DNA of 64,000 nt from Enterococcus hulanensis (GCF_005405485.1 NZ_BJED01000011.1:78379-142378), one strand, 5' to 3'; shown: positions 51,982 to 62,323, numbered from the stretch's first letter. Notes: generated by a model from the letters alone, not told the origin. Numbers and translations are program-made.

Positions 51982-54495
51982 TTAATTTGCTACAATATTA
52001 ACTAATTTATTCGGCACCACGATTACTTTACGAACTGTTTTACCTTCAATGTTACGTTGGATATGTTCATCAGCCATCGCCAGTTTTTCCAGCTCGTCTT
52101 TTGGCAGATCAACCGCGATCATTGCTTTTGAACGAACTTTGCCGTTGACTTGCAAGATGACCTCAACTTCATTTTCAACCAAGGCCTCTTCGTCATACGT
52201 TGGCCAAGCTACATGAGAGATGCCGCCTTCGTGTCCTAAAATCGCCCAAAGCTCTTCGGCGATATGCGGTGCGATCGGAGCTAGTAGTTGTACAAAGCCT
52301 TCCACGTACTCGTAAGTCAACGCTTCTGCTTTATAAGCATCATTTACAAAGACCATCAATTGAGAAATGGCCGTATTCAAATGCAGGTGCTCCATATCCT
52401 CTGTTACTTTTTTAACCGTTTGGTTGTAGACCTTCGTCAATGAACCATCGTTAAGGGTAGTAATATGATCCCGCATCTTGCCCTCTTCATCAACGATCAG
52501 ACGCCATACCCGCTCCAAGAATTTCCGTGACCCTTCAAGGCCGTTTTCACTCCAAGCGATCGCTGCATCCAATGGTCCCATAAACATTTCGTACATCCGT
52601 AAAGTATCAGCACCATATTTTTCAACCACATCGTCAGGATTCACGACATTTTTCAATGATTTACTCATCTTCGCTGGTGCTTCTTCTAATTCCTCGCCAG
52701 TTTCGACGCTAAACCACTTGCCGTCGCGTTTTTCTACCAAATTCGTTGGTACTAACGCCCCGCGGCTGTCGCGGAAGCTTTGGCCTAAGATCATGCCTTG
52801 ATTGTATAGTTTTTGGAATGGTTCATTCGTTGGCACGACACCGATGTCATACAAGAATTTATGCCAGAAACGAACATACAATAAATGCAGTACCGCATGT
52901 TCAGCTCCGCCGATATAAAGATCAACTGGCATCCAGCGTTTCAATTTATCGTAATCTGCCAAGGCTTCTTTGTTATGCGGATCGATGAAACGCAGGTAAT
53001 ACCATGAGCTGCCTGCCCATTGCGGCATTGTGTTCGTTTCACGACGACCTTTTTTACCAGTGATCGGATCAACCACATTGACCCATTCTTCGATGTTGGC
53101 CAATGGTGATTCACCAGTACCGCTTGGTTTGATATCTGTTGTTTTTGGTAATTCCAATGGCAATTCATAATCTGGTACTAAGCCAGTCGTGCCATCTTCC
53201 CAGTGAATCACAGGAATTGGTTCGCCCCAATAACGTTGACGAGAGAACAACCAGTCCCGCAAACGGTAGCTGATTTCTTTTTTACCGCAGCCGTGTTCTT
53301 CTAACCATGGAACCATGGCATCGATGGCGTCTTGTTTGTTCATTCCATCCAAGAATTCTGAGTTGATGTGCGGGCCGTCGCCGGTAAAGGCTTCTTTTTC
53401 TACATCGCCGCCTTCAAGTACAGGAATGATTGGCAGACCAAATGTTTTGGCAAATTCATAGTCTCGTTCATCATGAGCGGGTACCGCCATGATCGCACCG
53501 GTTCCGTAAGAAGCTAAAACATAATCCCCGATCCAAATCGGCATTTTTTCACCGTTCACAGGATTAATCGCATAAGCCCCTGTGAAGACCCCAGTTTTTT
53601 CCTTCGCTAAATCCGTCCGATTCAATTCAGACTTTTTCGAAGCTTCATCAATATAAGCATCCACCGCTGCTTTTTGTTCAGGCGTAGTAATTTTTTGCAC
53701 TAATTCTAATTCCGGCGCCAAGACTGCATATGTCGCACCAAATAAAGTATCCGGACGTGTCGTGAAAACAGTAAATGTTTCCTCGCTGCCTTCAATCTTG
53801 AAGCTGACATTCGCACCAATGGAGCGGCCGATCCAGTTACGTTGCATTTCTTTAATGCTTTCAGGCCAATCAACCGTTTCTAAATCGTCTAGCAAGCGAT
53901 CAGCATAAGCGGTAATTTTCAGCATCCATTGACGCATTGGTTTACGGATAACATCATAGCCGCCGCGTTCGCTCTTGCCGTCGATCACTTCTTCGTTCGA
54001 AATAACCGTACCTAATTCAGGCACCCAGTTAACTGGAACTTCCGCTTCATAGGCCAAGCCTTTTTCATACATTTGTTCAAAGATCCATTGCGTCCATTTG
54101 TAGTACTCAGGATCTGTTGTGTTTAATTCACGGTTCCAGTCATAGCTAAAGCCTAATGAGTTGATTTGACGTTTGAAGGTCTCGATATTTTTCTTCGTAA
54201 ATTCGGCTGGATCATTGCCTGTATCCAACGCATATTGTTCGGCAGGCAAGCCAAAAGCATCCCAGCCCATTGGATGCAAAACGTTGTAGCCTTGCGCCCG
54301 TTTCATTCGTGAAATCACGTCAGTCGCTGTGTAGCCTTCCGGATGTCCAACGTGCAAGCCTTGTCCAGATGGATAAGGAAACATATCTAACGCATAAAAT
54401 TTTGGTCTTTCAGGATCATCCTGGGTGTTAAACACATTGTGCTTTGCCCAATATTTTTGCCATTTTTTCTCAATCGCCTTGTGATCGTAACTCAT
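51982..54495 (-). CDS. leuS: Leucyl-tRNA synthetase
   Basis: 837 aa, class I synthetase. '[22 protein letters not shown]' region contains the HIGH-type motif; editing domain (CP1) around residues 220-410 with 'TTRPDTLFG'; '[14 protein letters not shown]' is the KMSKS loop; C-terminal tRNA-binding part ends '[17 protein letters not shown]'. AGGAGGAAC ribosome site. Charges tRNA-Leu. Preceded by a T-box leader and an unusual roughly 255-nt repeat-bearing spacer. Confidence 0.97.
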   Translation of the reverse strand: MSYDHKAIEKKWQKYWAKHNVFNTQDDPERPKFYALDMFPYPSGQGLHVGHPEGYTATDVISRMKRAQGYNVLHPMGWDAFGLPAEQYALDTGNDPAEFTKKNIETFKRQINSLGFSYDWNRELNTTDPEYYKWTQWIFEQMYEKGLAYEAEVPVNWVPELGTVISNEEVIDGKSERGGYDVIRKPMRQWMLKITAYADRLLDDLETVDWPESIKEMQRNWIGRSIGANVSFKIEGSEETFTVFTTRPDTLFGATYAVLAPELELVQKITTPEQKAAVDAYIDEASKKSELNRTDLAKEKTGVFTGAYAINPVNGEKMPIWIGDYVLASYGTGAIMAVPAHDERDYEFAKTFGLPIIPVLEGGDVEKEAFTGDGPHINSEFLDGMNKQDAIDAMVPWLEEHGCGKKEISYRLRDWLFSRQRYWGEPIPVIHWEDGTTGLVPDYELPLELPKTTDIKPSGTGESPLANIEEWVNVVDPITGKKGRRETNTMPQWAGSSWYYLRFIDPHNKEALADYDKLKRWMPVDLYIGGAEHAVLHLLYVRFWHKFLYDIGVVPTNEPFQKLYNQGMILGQSFRDSRGALVPTNLVEKRDGKWFSVETGEELEEAPAKMSKSLKNVVNPDDVVEKYGADTLRMYEMFMGPLDAAIAWSENGLEGSRKFLERVWRLIVDEEGKMRDHITTLNDGSLTKVYNQTVKKVTEDMEHLHLNTAISQLMVFVNDAYKAEALTYEYVEGFVQLLAPIAPHIAEELWAILGHEGGISHVAWPTYDEEALVENEVEVILQVNGKVRSKAMIAVDLPKDELEKLAMADEHIQRNIEGKTVRKVIVVPNKLVNIVAN

Positions 54496-54750
54496 GTTGT
54501 TCCTCCTAATATATGAACTTATTTTGTTTACATTGATAATATAGCCGCAATTTCTAAATTGAAACTAAAAGCTGACTCGTGATAATAGAAGAATTCTTAA
54601 TAAATGAACATCCCAACCGTTTGTTGTACGGTTACTTTGAATAACTCGAAAAGCGGAACTCGCAGCTAGCTCTTTATAATGAAACAATTTTTCCCATTTT
54701 CGTACGCATACGATTCCACTAATCATGCAAAGCGTGAAAGTGGAACTCGC
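54496..54750 (-). repeat. Interspersed-repeat-bearing spacer between leuS T-box and leuS
   Basis: It contains two diverged copies of an element also found at 59.7-60.2 kb: the CGCATACGATTCCACTAA word (about 54705-54722) followed by AAAGC..GAA...GGAACTCGCA, and an earlier GGAACTCGCAG (about 54656). No gene is seen. Confidence 0.5.
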
Positions 54751-54975
54751 AAAAAAAGTCCTACGAAAGCTCAAAAAGAACTCTCATAGGACGTTATCAA
54801 CGTGGTACCACCTATTTTTATCTGCCAGATGGCAGACCTCAAAAGAAATAACGGTCTTTAACCGGATCATCTGATCTTGCTCCAAGGTAAGTTCGAATTT
54901 TCCGCATGCACACTCACAGCACCGTGCGCTCTCTGAAATGCGTTCGTTTCTACTACTCCTCTTCCGGGCAAACAA
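54751..54975 (-). promoter_or_regulatory. Leucine T-box riboswitch of leuS
   Basis: Minus-strand leader with AGTAG start motif, long stem I, a candidate CTT (Leu) specifier at 54889-54891, a TCTGCC/GGCAGA stem, the T-box sequence AGGTGGTACCACG (around 54801-54814) and a terminator (GTCCTA...TAGGAC plus T7, 54751-54792). Uncharged tRNA-Leu would stabilise the antiterminator. Confidence 0.85.
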
Positions 54976-55096
54976 TATTCAAAGTAGTTTCATCTTAGCA
55001 GATTCCAAAATAATATTCAATTGAATTCCCTTTAAGAAATCCTTGAAAAAATTGTCCTGCTGGCGAAACATGATATAATACTTCTGTTTAGAAAGG

Positions 55097-55774
55097 ATGA
55101 ATCATAGAAAAACAATGAAAAATAAACCAATCTACCAATTAATAGGCAGCTTCACCCTGCTTTTTTTTGCGGCACTGTGTTATATAGTCCGGTTTTATCC
55201 AGAAACCTTATCAGGTTTTGATCGCGGAATCATTCATGCGGTCCATCAGCTTTATCCGCAAATGAACGGCTACTTTTTATGGGTGACAAAATTCGCCAAT
55301 CCCATCACGGTGATTATCTTATCCCTCGTTTTCGTCGGTTTGTTTTATTTCAACAAACAAAAAATCACGGCGCTTTGGCTGGCAGCCAGCATGGCCTTAG
55401 TCAGCGGGATCGGCAATCACTTGCTGAAGCTTTTCTTCCAGCGGGCACGGCCAACGATCTTGCCTCATATGGTAACCGAACACAGCTTTAGTTTCCCCAG
55501 CGGACATGCAACGGCTAGTACCTTATTATATGGAACCTTGATTTTTGTGATGGCCTTGTTCTTTAAGGAGAAAACACCGCGCTTGATCGCACAGATCGTC
55601 GTTGGCTTATTGATCGTTAGTATTGTGATCAGCCGGATCTATCTTGGGGTTCATTATCCCAGCGACGTTTTGGCTGGAGCACTTTTTGGCAGCAGCTGGC
55701 TGCTTTTTACCTATCCTTATTACAAAGAGAAAAAATTAGCTTATGATCTAAAAGCAATTAGGAGGCAGAAATGA
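55097..55774 (+). CDS. PAP2-family membrane phosphatase
   Basis: 225 aa with six membrane helices. PAP2 motifs: 'KLFFQRARP', 'PSGHATAST' and 'SRIYLGVHYPSDVLAGA'. Such proteins remove phosphate from lipids such as undecaprenyl-pyrophosphate or phosphatidate. The start is uncertain: the ATG at 55097 touches GAAAGG, and the ATG at 55115 is an alternative. Stop overlaps the next start (ATGA). Confidence 0.85.
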   Translation: MNHRKTMKNKPIYQLIGSFTLLFFAALCYIVRFYPETLSGFDRGIIHAVHQLYPQMNGYFLWVTKFANPITVIILSLVFVGLFYFNKQKITALWLAASMALVSGIGNHLLKLFFQRARPTILPHMVTEHSFSFPSGHATASTLLYGTLIFVMALFFKEKTPRLIAQIVVGLLIVSIVISRIYLGVHYPSDVLAGALFGSSWLLFTYPYYKEKKLAYDLKAIRRQK

Positions 55775-56751
55775 CCTTTCAATATAGTGATGATGAAGCC
55801 AAACGCTATCATTCATGGAATTACGCACTGCGGCAGCAGTTCGGCGGAAAAATCTTTAAAGTGCCCGTTGATGGCGGCTTCGATTGTCCCAACCGTGACG
55901 GGACGGTCGCACATGGCGGCTGTACTTTTTGCAGCGTATCTGGCTCCGGCGATATGATCGTGGCGCCAAGTGATCCGCTGCCTCAGCAATTCCATAAGGA
56001 AATCGACATGATGCACCAGAAATGGCCTCATGTCGAGCAATATATCGTCTATTTTCAGAACTTTACTAATACTCATGCACCCGTAGAAGTAATTCGCGAA
56101 CGTTTCGAGCAGGTCGTCAATCTTCCTGGTGTGGTGGGTTTATCTGTCGGCACGCGGCCAGATTGTCTCCCGCCGGAGGTCGTAGAATATTTGGCGGAAC
56201 TCAATCAACGCTTATACCTATGGGTCGAGCTCGGTTTACAAACAACCTATGAATCCACCAGCGACATGATCAATCGTGCCCACGATTATCCAACCTACGT
56301 CGATGCAGTCGCGCGTCTGCGTAAACATGATATCAACGTCTGCACACACCTGATCAACGGTCTGCCCGGGGAATCCTTAGAGATGATGCGCGAAAATGTG
56401 CGCCGAACGATTTTGGATTCTGATGTGCAAGGGATCAAGCTGCATCTGCTGCATTTGATGCGCAACACAAAAATGCTGCGAGATTACGCGGAAGGCCGGC
56501 TGCAATTAATGAGCAAAGAGGACTATGTCTCTGTCATCTGCGACCAGTTGGAGATGATTCCCCAAGACATCATCATCCATCGTTTGACCGGGGATGCGCC
56601 TTGGGATTCCCTGATCGGACCAATGTGGAGTCTGAAAAAATGGGAAGTCCTAAATGCGATTGATCAAGAACTGATCCGCCGCGATTCTTATCAAGGAAAA
56701 TTTGCCTTAAGAAAGGAATTTGTTCATGCTGCTAACGGCTCTGCGCTTTAG
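55771..56751 (+). CDS. ytqA: Radical SAM protein YtqA (MnmL), tRNA wobble modification
   Basis: 326 aa. 'CPNRDGTVAHGGCTFC' supplies the Cys cluster of the YtqA/YhcC radical SAM family; 'QNFTNTHAP', 'VVGLSVGTRPDCLPP' and 'ELGLQTTYE' are family hallmarks. In Bacillus YtqA has been linked to mnm5s2U34 formation together with YtqB. It is coupled to PAP2 upstream and overlaps ytqB by 26 nt. Confidence 0.88.
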   Translation: MTFQYSDDEAKRYHSWNYALRQQFGGKIFKVPVDGGFDCPNRDGTVAHGGCTFCSVSGSGDMIVAPSDPLPQQFHKEIDMMHQKWPHVEQYIVYFQNFTNTHAPVEVIRERFEQVVNLPGVVGLSVGTRPDCLPPEVVEYLAELNQRLYLWVELGLQTTYESTSDMINRAHDYPTYVDAVARLRKHDINVCTHLINGLPGESLEMMRENVRRTILDSDVQGIKLHLLHLMRNTKMLRDYAEGRLQLMSKEDYVSVICDQLEMIPQDIIIHRLTGDAPWDSLIGPMWSLKKWEVLNAIDQELIRRDSYQGKFALRKEFVHAANGSAL

Positions 56752-57289
56752 CCATCAATTATTAAAAGATGTCGTTTCAAAAGGAGATCACGTGATTGAT
56801 GCCACGATGGGAAACGGCAATGATACCCTTTTTTTAGCTGAATTAGTCGGTTCAACAGGACATGTTTATGCGTTTGACATTCAAGAACAAGCACTTCAAA
56901 ATACCCGCGAAAAATTAGCAGCGTACACAGAACGTTCAACACTTTTTCTTGCAGGTCATGAAACCATCGAAGAAAAGATCGCGGTCGATCAGCCAATAAA
57001 AGCGGCAATTTTTAATCTTGGTTATCTGCCGAAAAGCGACAAACAAATCATCACTTTGCCAGAAACTACTAAGCAAGCCATGAGTGCGATCTTGAAACGT
57101 TTGACTGTTGGCGGTCGGATGATCGTGGTGATTTATTACGGTCATGAAGGCGGCGAAACGGAAAAAAATGAAGTGCTGCAATTTTGTCAAAACTTACCGC
57201 AAGAAAAATTCAGCGTATTAAACTATCAATTTATCAATCAAAAAAATAATCCGCCGATTCTATTTTGCGTAGAAAAAAAGAACGACTGA
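56726..57289 (+). CDS. ytqB: tRNA methyltransferase YtqB (MnmM)
   Basis: 187 aa from the ATG at 56726 (GAAAGGA upstream). Rossmann methyltransferase with SAM motif 'DATMGNGNDTLFLAELVG', 'VYAFDIQEQAL' and 'IFNLGYLPKSDK'. YtqB/MnmM methylates the 5-aminomethyl group at tRNA wobble U34 in Gram-positives. Shares an operon with ytqA. Confidence 0.88.
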   Translation: MLLTALRFSHQLLKDVVSKGDHVIDATMGNGNDTLFLAELVGSTGHVYAFDIQEQALQNTREKLAAYTERSTLFLAGHETIEEKIAVDQPIKAAIFNLGYLPKSDKQIITLPETTKQAMSAILKRLTVGGRMIVVIYYGHEGGETEKNEVLQFCQNLPQEKFSVLNYQFINQKNNPPILFCVEKKND

Positions 57290-57308
57290 TCGCAATCAGT
57301 CGTTCTTT
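57272..57308. terminator. Bidirectional terminator between ytqB and esterase
   Basis: GAACGACTGAT..ATCAGTCGTTC stem flanked by A- and T-runs, shared by converging genes. Confidence 0.9.
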
Positions 57309-58084
57309 TCATTAAACCATTCCAATACTCGCTTGATCCAAGCATCCCAAAACACCCAATCATGCTTTCCTGGACCCTCTTCAAAAGTCACAGCGAGCTT
57401 TTTTTGTTCCATCTTATGAGCCATGTATTGACTCGCCGGATACAAATCATCTTCTGTCCCGCACGCTAAGAAGAAGCGCGGTGCGGATTTCCCACTTTCG
57501 ACCAACTCATCCAACAAATGAATTGGATCATTTTCAGAACCTTGGATTTGATCCAGCGGTCCAAAGATTCCTTGCCAATACGCTTCATTGCGTACCAGCA
57601 ATAAACTTTCGACATCTGCTAAAACAACCGCCCCGGATAAAGAAGCCACCGCCGCAAAATTCTCAGGCTTTGCCAGCCCTAATTTCAATGCACCATAACC
57701 GCCCATCGATAATCCCGCCGCAAAAGTTTTTTCCCGTTTACGAGTAATTTGCGGAAAGAGCTCATGTACGATCGTTGGCAATTCTTCCGAAACAAACGTC
57801 CAATACTTCATGTCGTAGGTCGTATCAGTATAAAAGCCCAGATCCGTCGAAGGCATCACTACCGCCATCTGATACTCGGCCACATAACGTTCGATCGACG
57901 TGCGACGCTCCCAAACACTATGGTTTCCACCCATGCCATGCAATAAATACAAGACGGGGACATCTTCCGTTACACCAGCAGTCTCAGTTCCAATTTTTTT
58001 ATGTGTCGTTTGCGGCAAGATCACGTTCATTGCCACTTCCATTTGCAAAACGTTCGAATAGACATTCACCTGTAAAAAAGCCAT
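57296..58084 (-). CDS. Alpha/beta-hydrolase esterase (EstA/FrmB type)
   Basis: 262 aa. 'NVILPQ', 'VPVLYLLHGMGGNHSVWERRT', the nucleophile elbow 'GLSMGGYGALKLGL', Asp/His region 'GTEDDLY' and 'GKHDWVFWDAWI' place it among the tributyrin-esterase/FrmB-like esterase-D family. It is cytosolic, with no signal peptide. The substrate is probably short-chain acyl esters; not assignable further. Confidence 0.85.
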   Translation of the reverse strand: MAFLQVNVYSNVLQMEVAMNVILPQTTHKKIGTETAGVTEDVPVLYLLHGMGGNHSVWERRTSIERYVAEYQMAVVMPSTDLGFYTDTTYDMKYWTFVSEELPTIVHELFPQITRKREKTFAAGLSMGGYGALKLGLAKPENFAAVASLSGAVVLADVESLLLVRNEAYWQGIFGPLDQIQGSENDPIHLLDELVESGKSAPRFFLACGTEDDLYPASQYMAHKMEQKKLAVTFEEGPGKHDWVFWDAWIKRVLEWFNEKND

Positions 58085-58106
58085 CCAGCCAGTTCCTCCA
58101 GTTCTT

Positions 58107-59585
58107 TTATTCTTCGTTTAGTTTAACACTTCTCGATTGTTTGCCAACCATAAAGCTGAAAACTAGTGCGAAAATAACTAGCAGCAGTCCCACAAAATAT
58201 ACCCAATGCAAGCTGTCAAAGAGAACTTTTCTTAACTCTGCCCGCAAGCCCGATTCAATCTGCAACGCAGTATGAGGATTGATCAAACGATTCATGATAT
58301 CCAGATCAGCGATCCCCGCCGCAACCAGCTGCCGCCCATTTGCGACATTCAGGATGATACCAAAGATTGAAACCATCACTGTTTGACCGATCGTCCGAGA
58401 CAATGTATTAAAGGAGGTCGCTACACCAATCTCTTCCTTTGGCACACTCGCTTGCGCCTCCACCGTCGTAGTCGTAACCGCCAGACCATAACCGACACCT
58501 AAAACACCTGTGATAATGAAAAACAACCAAAACGGACTCTGTTGCGGCAACGCCAATAACGTCCCGCCGCCCGCTAAAATAATGACCAGTCCAATAATAA
58601 TGATCCATTTGGCCGAATACTTACGCAATAATTGCCCCGACAAAAAGGACCCGTACATCCAGACAATCGACATCGGTGCTAATACCAGTCCGCCGATTCC
58701 CGCAGGTTTTCCTAACACACCTTGCATCCACATAGGAATATAAACATCTAGACCCATCAAGAAACCGCTGATCAATGCCGCAACAATATTCACGCTGGCA
58801 AACGTTTGATTACTAAATAATTTCAAATTGATCACGGGGTCCTCTGCCCGTTTTTCCGTTCGAATGAATAATACTAAGGAAAGAATGCTCGCGACAAATA
58901 AAGCAATGACTGTTACCGATATTCCCCCGTCACCTAAAAGCTGGAAGCCCAACAATAGACTTACCAATGTCAGCATTAAAAATAAACTGCCAAAGACATC
59001 CATTTTTTTCGCTTGATGCACTTTTTTCTCTTCCACAAAGAAATATTGCAGCAATCCGATTAAGCCTAAGCCGATCGGCACGTTGATAAAAAATATCCAA
59101 TGCCAGCCAACCGTGTCCACGATCAGTCCGCCAGCCAGCGGGCCAAAGACACTAGCCACACCCCAAGCCGCACTCGTCAAACCCAAAACTTTGGCACGCT
59201 TTTCAATATCATATAAATCTGCAATGATCGTTAATGAAACCGGCATGATCGCCCCAGCTCCGATTCCTTGAATTCCGCGAGCAATGATCAACGTCAACAT
59301 TTCATTCGACATCCCGCACAACGCAGAGCCTAAAACAAACAATAAAATCCCCACAATAAAAATCGGTTTCCGGCCAATTTTATCCGCCAATTTTCCATAA
59401 ATCGGTGTGATCATCGCATTCGTCAATAAATAAATCGAAAATACCCAATTCATAATTTCAATCCCGTGCAAACTGCCAACAATTGTCGGCATCGCTGTCG
59501 TCACGATCGTCCCTTCAATCGCCGACATAAATGTCGCGATAAAAATCCCTGCGGTCACAACCTTTACATTTGTTTTTCTTTTCAT
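58107..59585 (-). CDS. 14-TM MFS drug exporter (DHA2, EmrB/QacA type)
   Basis: 492 aa with 14 predicted helices. 'YGKLADKIGRKPIFIVGILLFVLGS' is the MFS motif A region, 'RGIQGIGAGAIMPVSLTII' motif B/C-like, and 'WHWIFFINVPIGLG' the DHA2 signature. Proton-driven drug or dye efflux; substrates unknown. Its 5' region holds long tandem repeats. Confidence 0.85.
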   Translation of the reverse strand: MKRKTNVKVVTAGIFIATFMSAIEGTIVTTAMPTIVGSLHGIEIMNWVFSIYLLTNAMITPIYGKLADKIGRKPIFIVGILLFVLGSALCGMSNEMLTLIIARGIQGIGAGAIMPVSLTIIADLYDIEKRAKVLGLTSAAWGVASVFGPLAGGLIVDTVGWHWIFFINVPIGLGLIGLLQYFFVEEKKVHQAKKMDVFGSLFLMLTLVSLLLGFQLLGDGGISVTVIALFVASILSLVLFIRTEKRAEDPVINLKLFSNQTFASVNIVAALISGFLMGLDVYIPMWMQGVLGKPAGIGGLVLAPMSIVWMYGSFLSGQLLRKYSAKWIIIIGLVIILAGGGTLLALPQQSPFWLFFIITGVLGVGYGLAVTTTTVEAQASVPKEEIGVATSFNTLSRTIGQTVMVSIFGIILNVANGRQLVAAGIADLDIMNRLINPHTALQIESGLRAELRKVLFDSLHWVYFVGLLLVIFALVFSFMVGKQSRSVKLNEE

Positions 59586-59669
59586 CTTTCCCCTCCAAAT
59601 TCATCTCACATTCTATCCATACACTACCATATAGCACATTTTTAAGGCGCTCTTTTTCTAAAAAAATCG

Positions 59670-60250
59670 CAGTCGACTAAACACCTAGATACTATTAAAT
59701 TACTTGATCCCTTTGCCTTAGACAACTGAGAAAAGTTGGACTGACCGCTACCTCGTTGTAAAGAATTCATTTTTCTATAACCCGAGAAAAATGAGTCTGA
59801 TTCTCGTCACGCATACGATTCCACTAACCAATAAAGCAGGAAGGGGAACTCGCAGTCGACTCTAAATAATAGGGAATATAAATTTTTGTCCTCGTCGACA
59901 TATCATCCAACTAAACACCTAGATGCTATTTTCTAAGCTAAAAAAATTATTCGATTCTCTTGCTTTATATAAATGGAAAAGTTGGACTGACCACTACCTC
60001 GTTGTAAAGAATTCATTTTTCTATAACCTGAGAAAAATGAATCTGATTCTCGTCACGCATACGATTCCACTAACCAATAAAGCAGGAAGTGAAACTCGCA
60101 GCCGACTCTAAATAATCGGGAATATAAATTTTTGTCAAAATTTATTCTTATCCTCGTCGACATATCATCCAACTAAACACCTAGATACTATTTTCTAAGC
60201 TAAGAAAATCACTCGATTCTCTTACCTTAGACAACTGGGAAAAGTTGGAC
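59670..60250. repeat. Tandem 246/264-bp repeats between MFS gene and metK
   Basis: About 2.4 copies. Landmarks GTTGGACTGAC recur at 59735, 59981 and 60245, and AACACCTAGAT recurs three times. The second unit has an extra roughly 18 nt. Each full unit holds CGCATACGATTCCACTAA and GAACTCGCAG words, also present before leuS. No convincing gene inside. Confidence 0.8.
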
Positions 60251-60255
60251 TGACA

Positions 60256-60300
60256 AAAAGAGACGGTTCCATCGATCCATGATCAATAGAAACCGCCTCG
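60256..60300 (-). terminator. metK terminator
   Basis: GAGGCGGTT...AACCGTCTC stem followed by T5 on the minus strand. Confidence 0.8.
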
Positions 60301-60332
60301 TGAACTCCATAAATAATTTATGTCTGTACGAT

Positions 60333-61523
60333 TTATGCTAAATCCAAACTTTTTTTCAACGCGTCCACCTTATCTACGTGTTCCCAAGGAAGATCAACAT
60401 CAGTCCGGCCAAAATGACCATAAGCCGCTGTATCACTATAAATTGGGCGCAATAAATCCAGCATTTCAATGATCCCCGCTGGACGCAAATCAAAGTTTTC
60501 ACGAATCGCACCAATCAATGCTTCTTCAGAAACTTTTGCTGTGCCAAACGTATTCACTGAAATAGAAACCGGCTGTGCTACACCAATCGCATAAGCAAGC
60601 TGTACTTCGACTTTTTCAGCTAAATCAGCAGCAACAATGTTTTTAGCGATATAACGCGCAGCATAAGAAGCCGAACGGTCTACTTTTGTTGCATCCTTAC
60701 CAGAAAAAGCACCGCCCCCATGACGTGAATAACCACCATAAGTATCAACGATAATCTTACGCCCAGTTAGACCGGCATCTCCTTGAGGTCCGCCGATTAC
60801 AAAACGGCCGGTTGGATTAATAAAGTATTTTGTCTTCTCGTCTAATAATTCAGCAGGAATTTCGTGTTTGATCACTTTTTCCATTACGTCTTTTTGAATC
60901 GTTTCATTATCAGCATCTTCATTGTGCTGCGTACTGATAACAACCGTATCCACACGTAAAGGTTTTCCATTTTCATCATATTCCACTGTTACTTGAGATT
61001 TTGCATCTGGACCAAAATAAGCCACTTCGCCAGATTTGCGCAAATCAGCCAAACGTTTCACTAAGTGATGACTCAATGAAATAGGTAAAGGCATCAATTC
61101 AGGTGTCTCATTCACTGCAAAGCCAAACATAAGCCCTTGGTCTCCAGCACCGATATCATCTAACAATTCTTCTTTACCACGGGTTTCTAAAGCATCATCC
61201 ACCCCTTGCGCAATATCAGGAGATTGCTCATCGATTGCGACTAAAACAGCTACGTTGTCTCCATCAAAACCAAACTTAGATTCTGTGTAGCCAATGCGTT
61301 TGATTGTTTCACGCACAACCTTTTGGATGTCTACATACGCCGAAGTAGAGATTTCTCCAAAAACTAAAACAAGCCCAGTCGTCACAGATGTCTCACATGC
61401 AACTCTGGCTTTCGGATCCTTTTCCAAAATCGCATCCAAAATCGCGTCACTGATTTGGTCAGCAACCTTATCCGGATGTCCTTCTGAAACTGATTCAGAT
61501 GTAAATAAACGACGTTCTTCCAT
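60333..61523 (-). CDS. metK: S-adenosylmethionine synthetase
   Basis: 396 aa, standard length. '[23 protein letters not shown]', '[12 protein letters not shown]', '[32 protein letters not shown]' are MetK signatures for ATP, metal and methionine binding. Makes SAM from Met and ATP. Translation is controlled by the S-MK box, whose GGGGG is the ribosome site. Confidence 0.97.
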   Translation of the reverse strand: MEERRLFTSESVSEGHPDKVADQISDAILDAILEKDPKARVACETSVTTGLVLVFGEISTSAYVDIQKVVRETIKRIGYTESKFGFDGDNVAVLVAIDEQSPDIAQGVDDALETRGKEELLDDIGAGDQGLMFGFAVNETPELMPLPISLSHHLVKRLADLRKSGEVAYFGPDAKSQVTVEYDENGKPLRVDTVVISTQHNEDADNETIQKDVMEKVIKHEIPAELLDEKTKYFINPTGRFVIGGPQGDAGLTGRKIIVDTYGGYSRHGGGAFSGKDATKVDRSASYAARYIAKNIVAADLAEKVEVQLAYAIGVAQPVSISVNTFGTAKVSEEALIGAIRENFDLRPAGIIEMLDLLRPIYSDTAAYGHFGRTDVDLPWEHVDKVDALKKSLDLA

Positions 61524-61529
61524 TATAAA

Positions 61530-61596
61530 TATTCCCCCTAATTTTTATTCGGTTACAAGGAATCTCTGGCCTTTTTCCAGAGCCTATCGGGAACTT
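61530..61596 (-). promoter_or_regulatory. S-MK (SAM-III) riboswitch of metK
   Basis: Minus-strand order: GTTCCCG..AGGCTCTGG, loop, CCAGAG, TTGTAACCG, and the Shine-Dalgarno GGGGG just before ATG. This is the S-MK box of Lactobacillales: SAM pairs the SD with an anti-SD and blocks translation. Confidence 0.9.
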
Positions 61597-61607
61597 GCAA
61601 CGACTCG

Positions 61608-61635
61608 ATTATAACAGAAAAATAGCACCTGTCAC
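61608..61635 (-). promoter_or_regulatory. metK promoter
   Basis: GTGACA (-35, 61630-61635), 16-nt spacer, TATAAT (-10, 61608-61613) on the minus strand, just before the S-MK box. Confidence 0.7.
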
Positions 61636-61686
61636 TAATAAATCCCTCAATAAATCTGAAAATTTATGAAAAAACACTTTCACAAC

Positions 61687-61713
61687 AAAAAAAGAGACGT
61701 TCGAAAACGTCTC
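61687..61713 (-). terminator. Terminator of the rRNA-tRNA operon
   Basis: Minus-strand GAGACGT...ACGTCTC stem followed by T7, immediately after the last tRNA gene. Confidence 0.9.
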
Positions 61714-61717
61714 AGGA

Positions 61718-61789
61718 TGACCCGTACGGGACTCGAACCCGTGTTACCGCCGTGAAAGGGCGGTGTCTTAACCGCTTGACCAACGGGCC
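61718..61789 (-). tRNA. tRNA-Glu (TTC)
   Basis: Anticodon loop CTTTCAC on a CCGCC/GGCGG stem; acceptor GGCCCGT/ACGGGTC. CCA not encoded. Last gene of the array, identical to the copy at 62441-62512. Confidence 0.95.
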
Positions 61790-61803
61790 ATAACAATAAA
61801 AAA

Positions 61804-61891
61804 CGGAGAAGGAGGGATTTGAACCCTCGCGCCGGTTTCCCGACCTACACCCTTAGCAGGGGCGCCTCTTCAGCCACTTGAGTACTTCCCC
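61804..61891 (-). tRNA. tRNA-Ser (GCT)
   Basis: Long variable arm; anticodon loop CTGCTAA gives GCT, reading AGC/AGU. Not duplicated. Confidence 0.95.
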
Positions 61892-61912
61892 AAAAACCAA
61901 AAAGATTTTTAA

Positions 61913-61986
<74 letters not shown>

Positions 61987-62000
61987 TTCTTAAAAACTAA

Positions 62001-62071
62001 AGCGGGTGACGAGAATCGAACTCGCGACAACAGCTTGGAAGGCTGTGGTTTTACCACTAAACTACACCCGC
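62001..62071 (-). tRNA. tRNA-Gly (TCC)
   Basis: Anticodon loop CTTCCAA; acceptor GCGGGTG/CACCCGC. Second copy at 62615-62685. Confidence 0.95.
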
Positions 62072-62081
62072 AACTCTGATA

Positions 62082-62154
62082 TGGCGCGGGACAGAATCGA
62101 ACTGCCGACACATGGAGCTTCAATCCATTGCTCTACCAACTGAGCTACCGAGCC
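62082..62154 (-). tRNA. tRNA-Phe (GAA) with acceptor mismatch
   Basis: Anticodon loop TTGAAGC. Acceptor GGCTCGG opposite CCGCGCC has a T4:C69 mismatch; CCGAGCC would pair fully. Single copy in the window. Confidence 0.9.
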
Positions 62155-62159
62155 AGAAA

Positions 62160-62232
62160 CGGTCCCGACGGGATTTGAACCCGCGATCTCCTGCGTGACA
62201 GGCAGGCATGTTAACCCCTACACCACGGAACC
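62160..62232 (-). tRNA. tRNA-Asp (GTC)
   Basis: Anticodon loop CTGTCAC; discriminator G. Second copy at 62690-62762. Confidence 0.95.
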
Positions 62233-62249
62233 GTATTTTTAGTTTTTAA

Positions 62250-62323
<74 letters not shown>

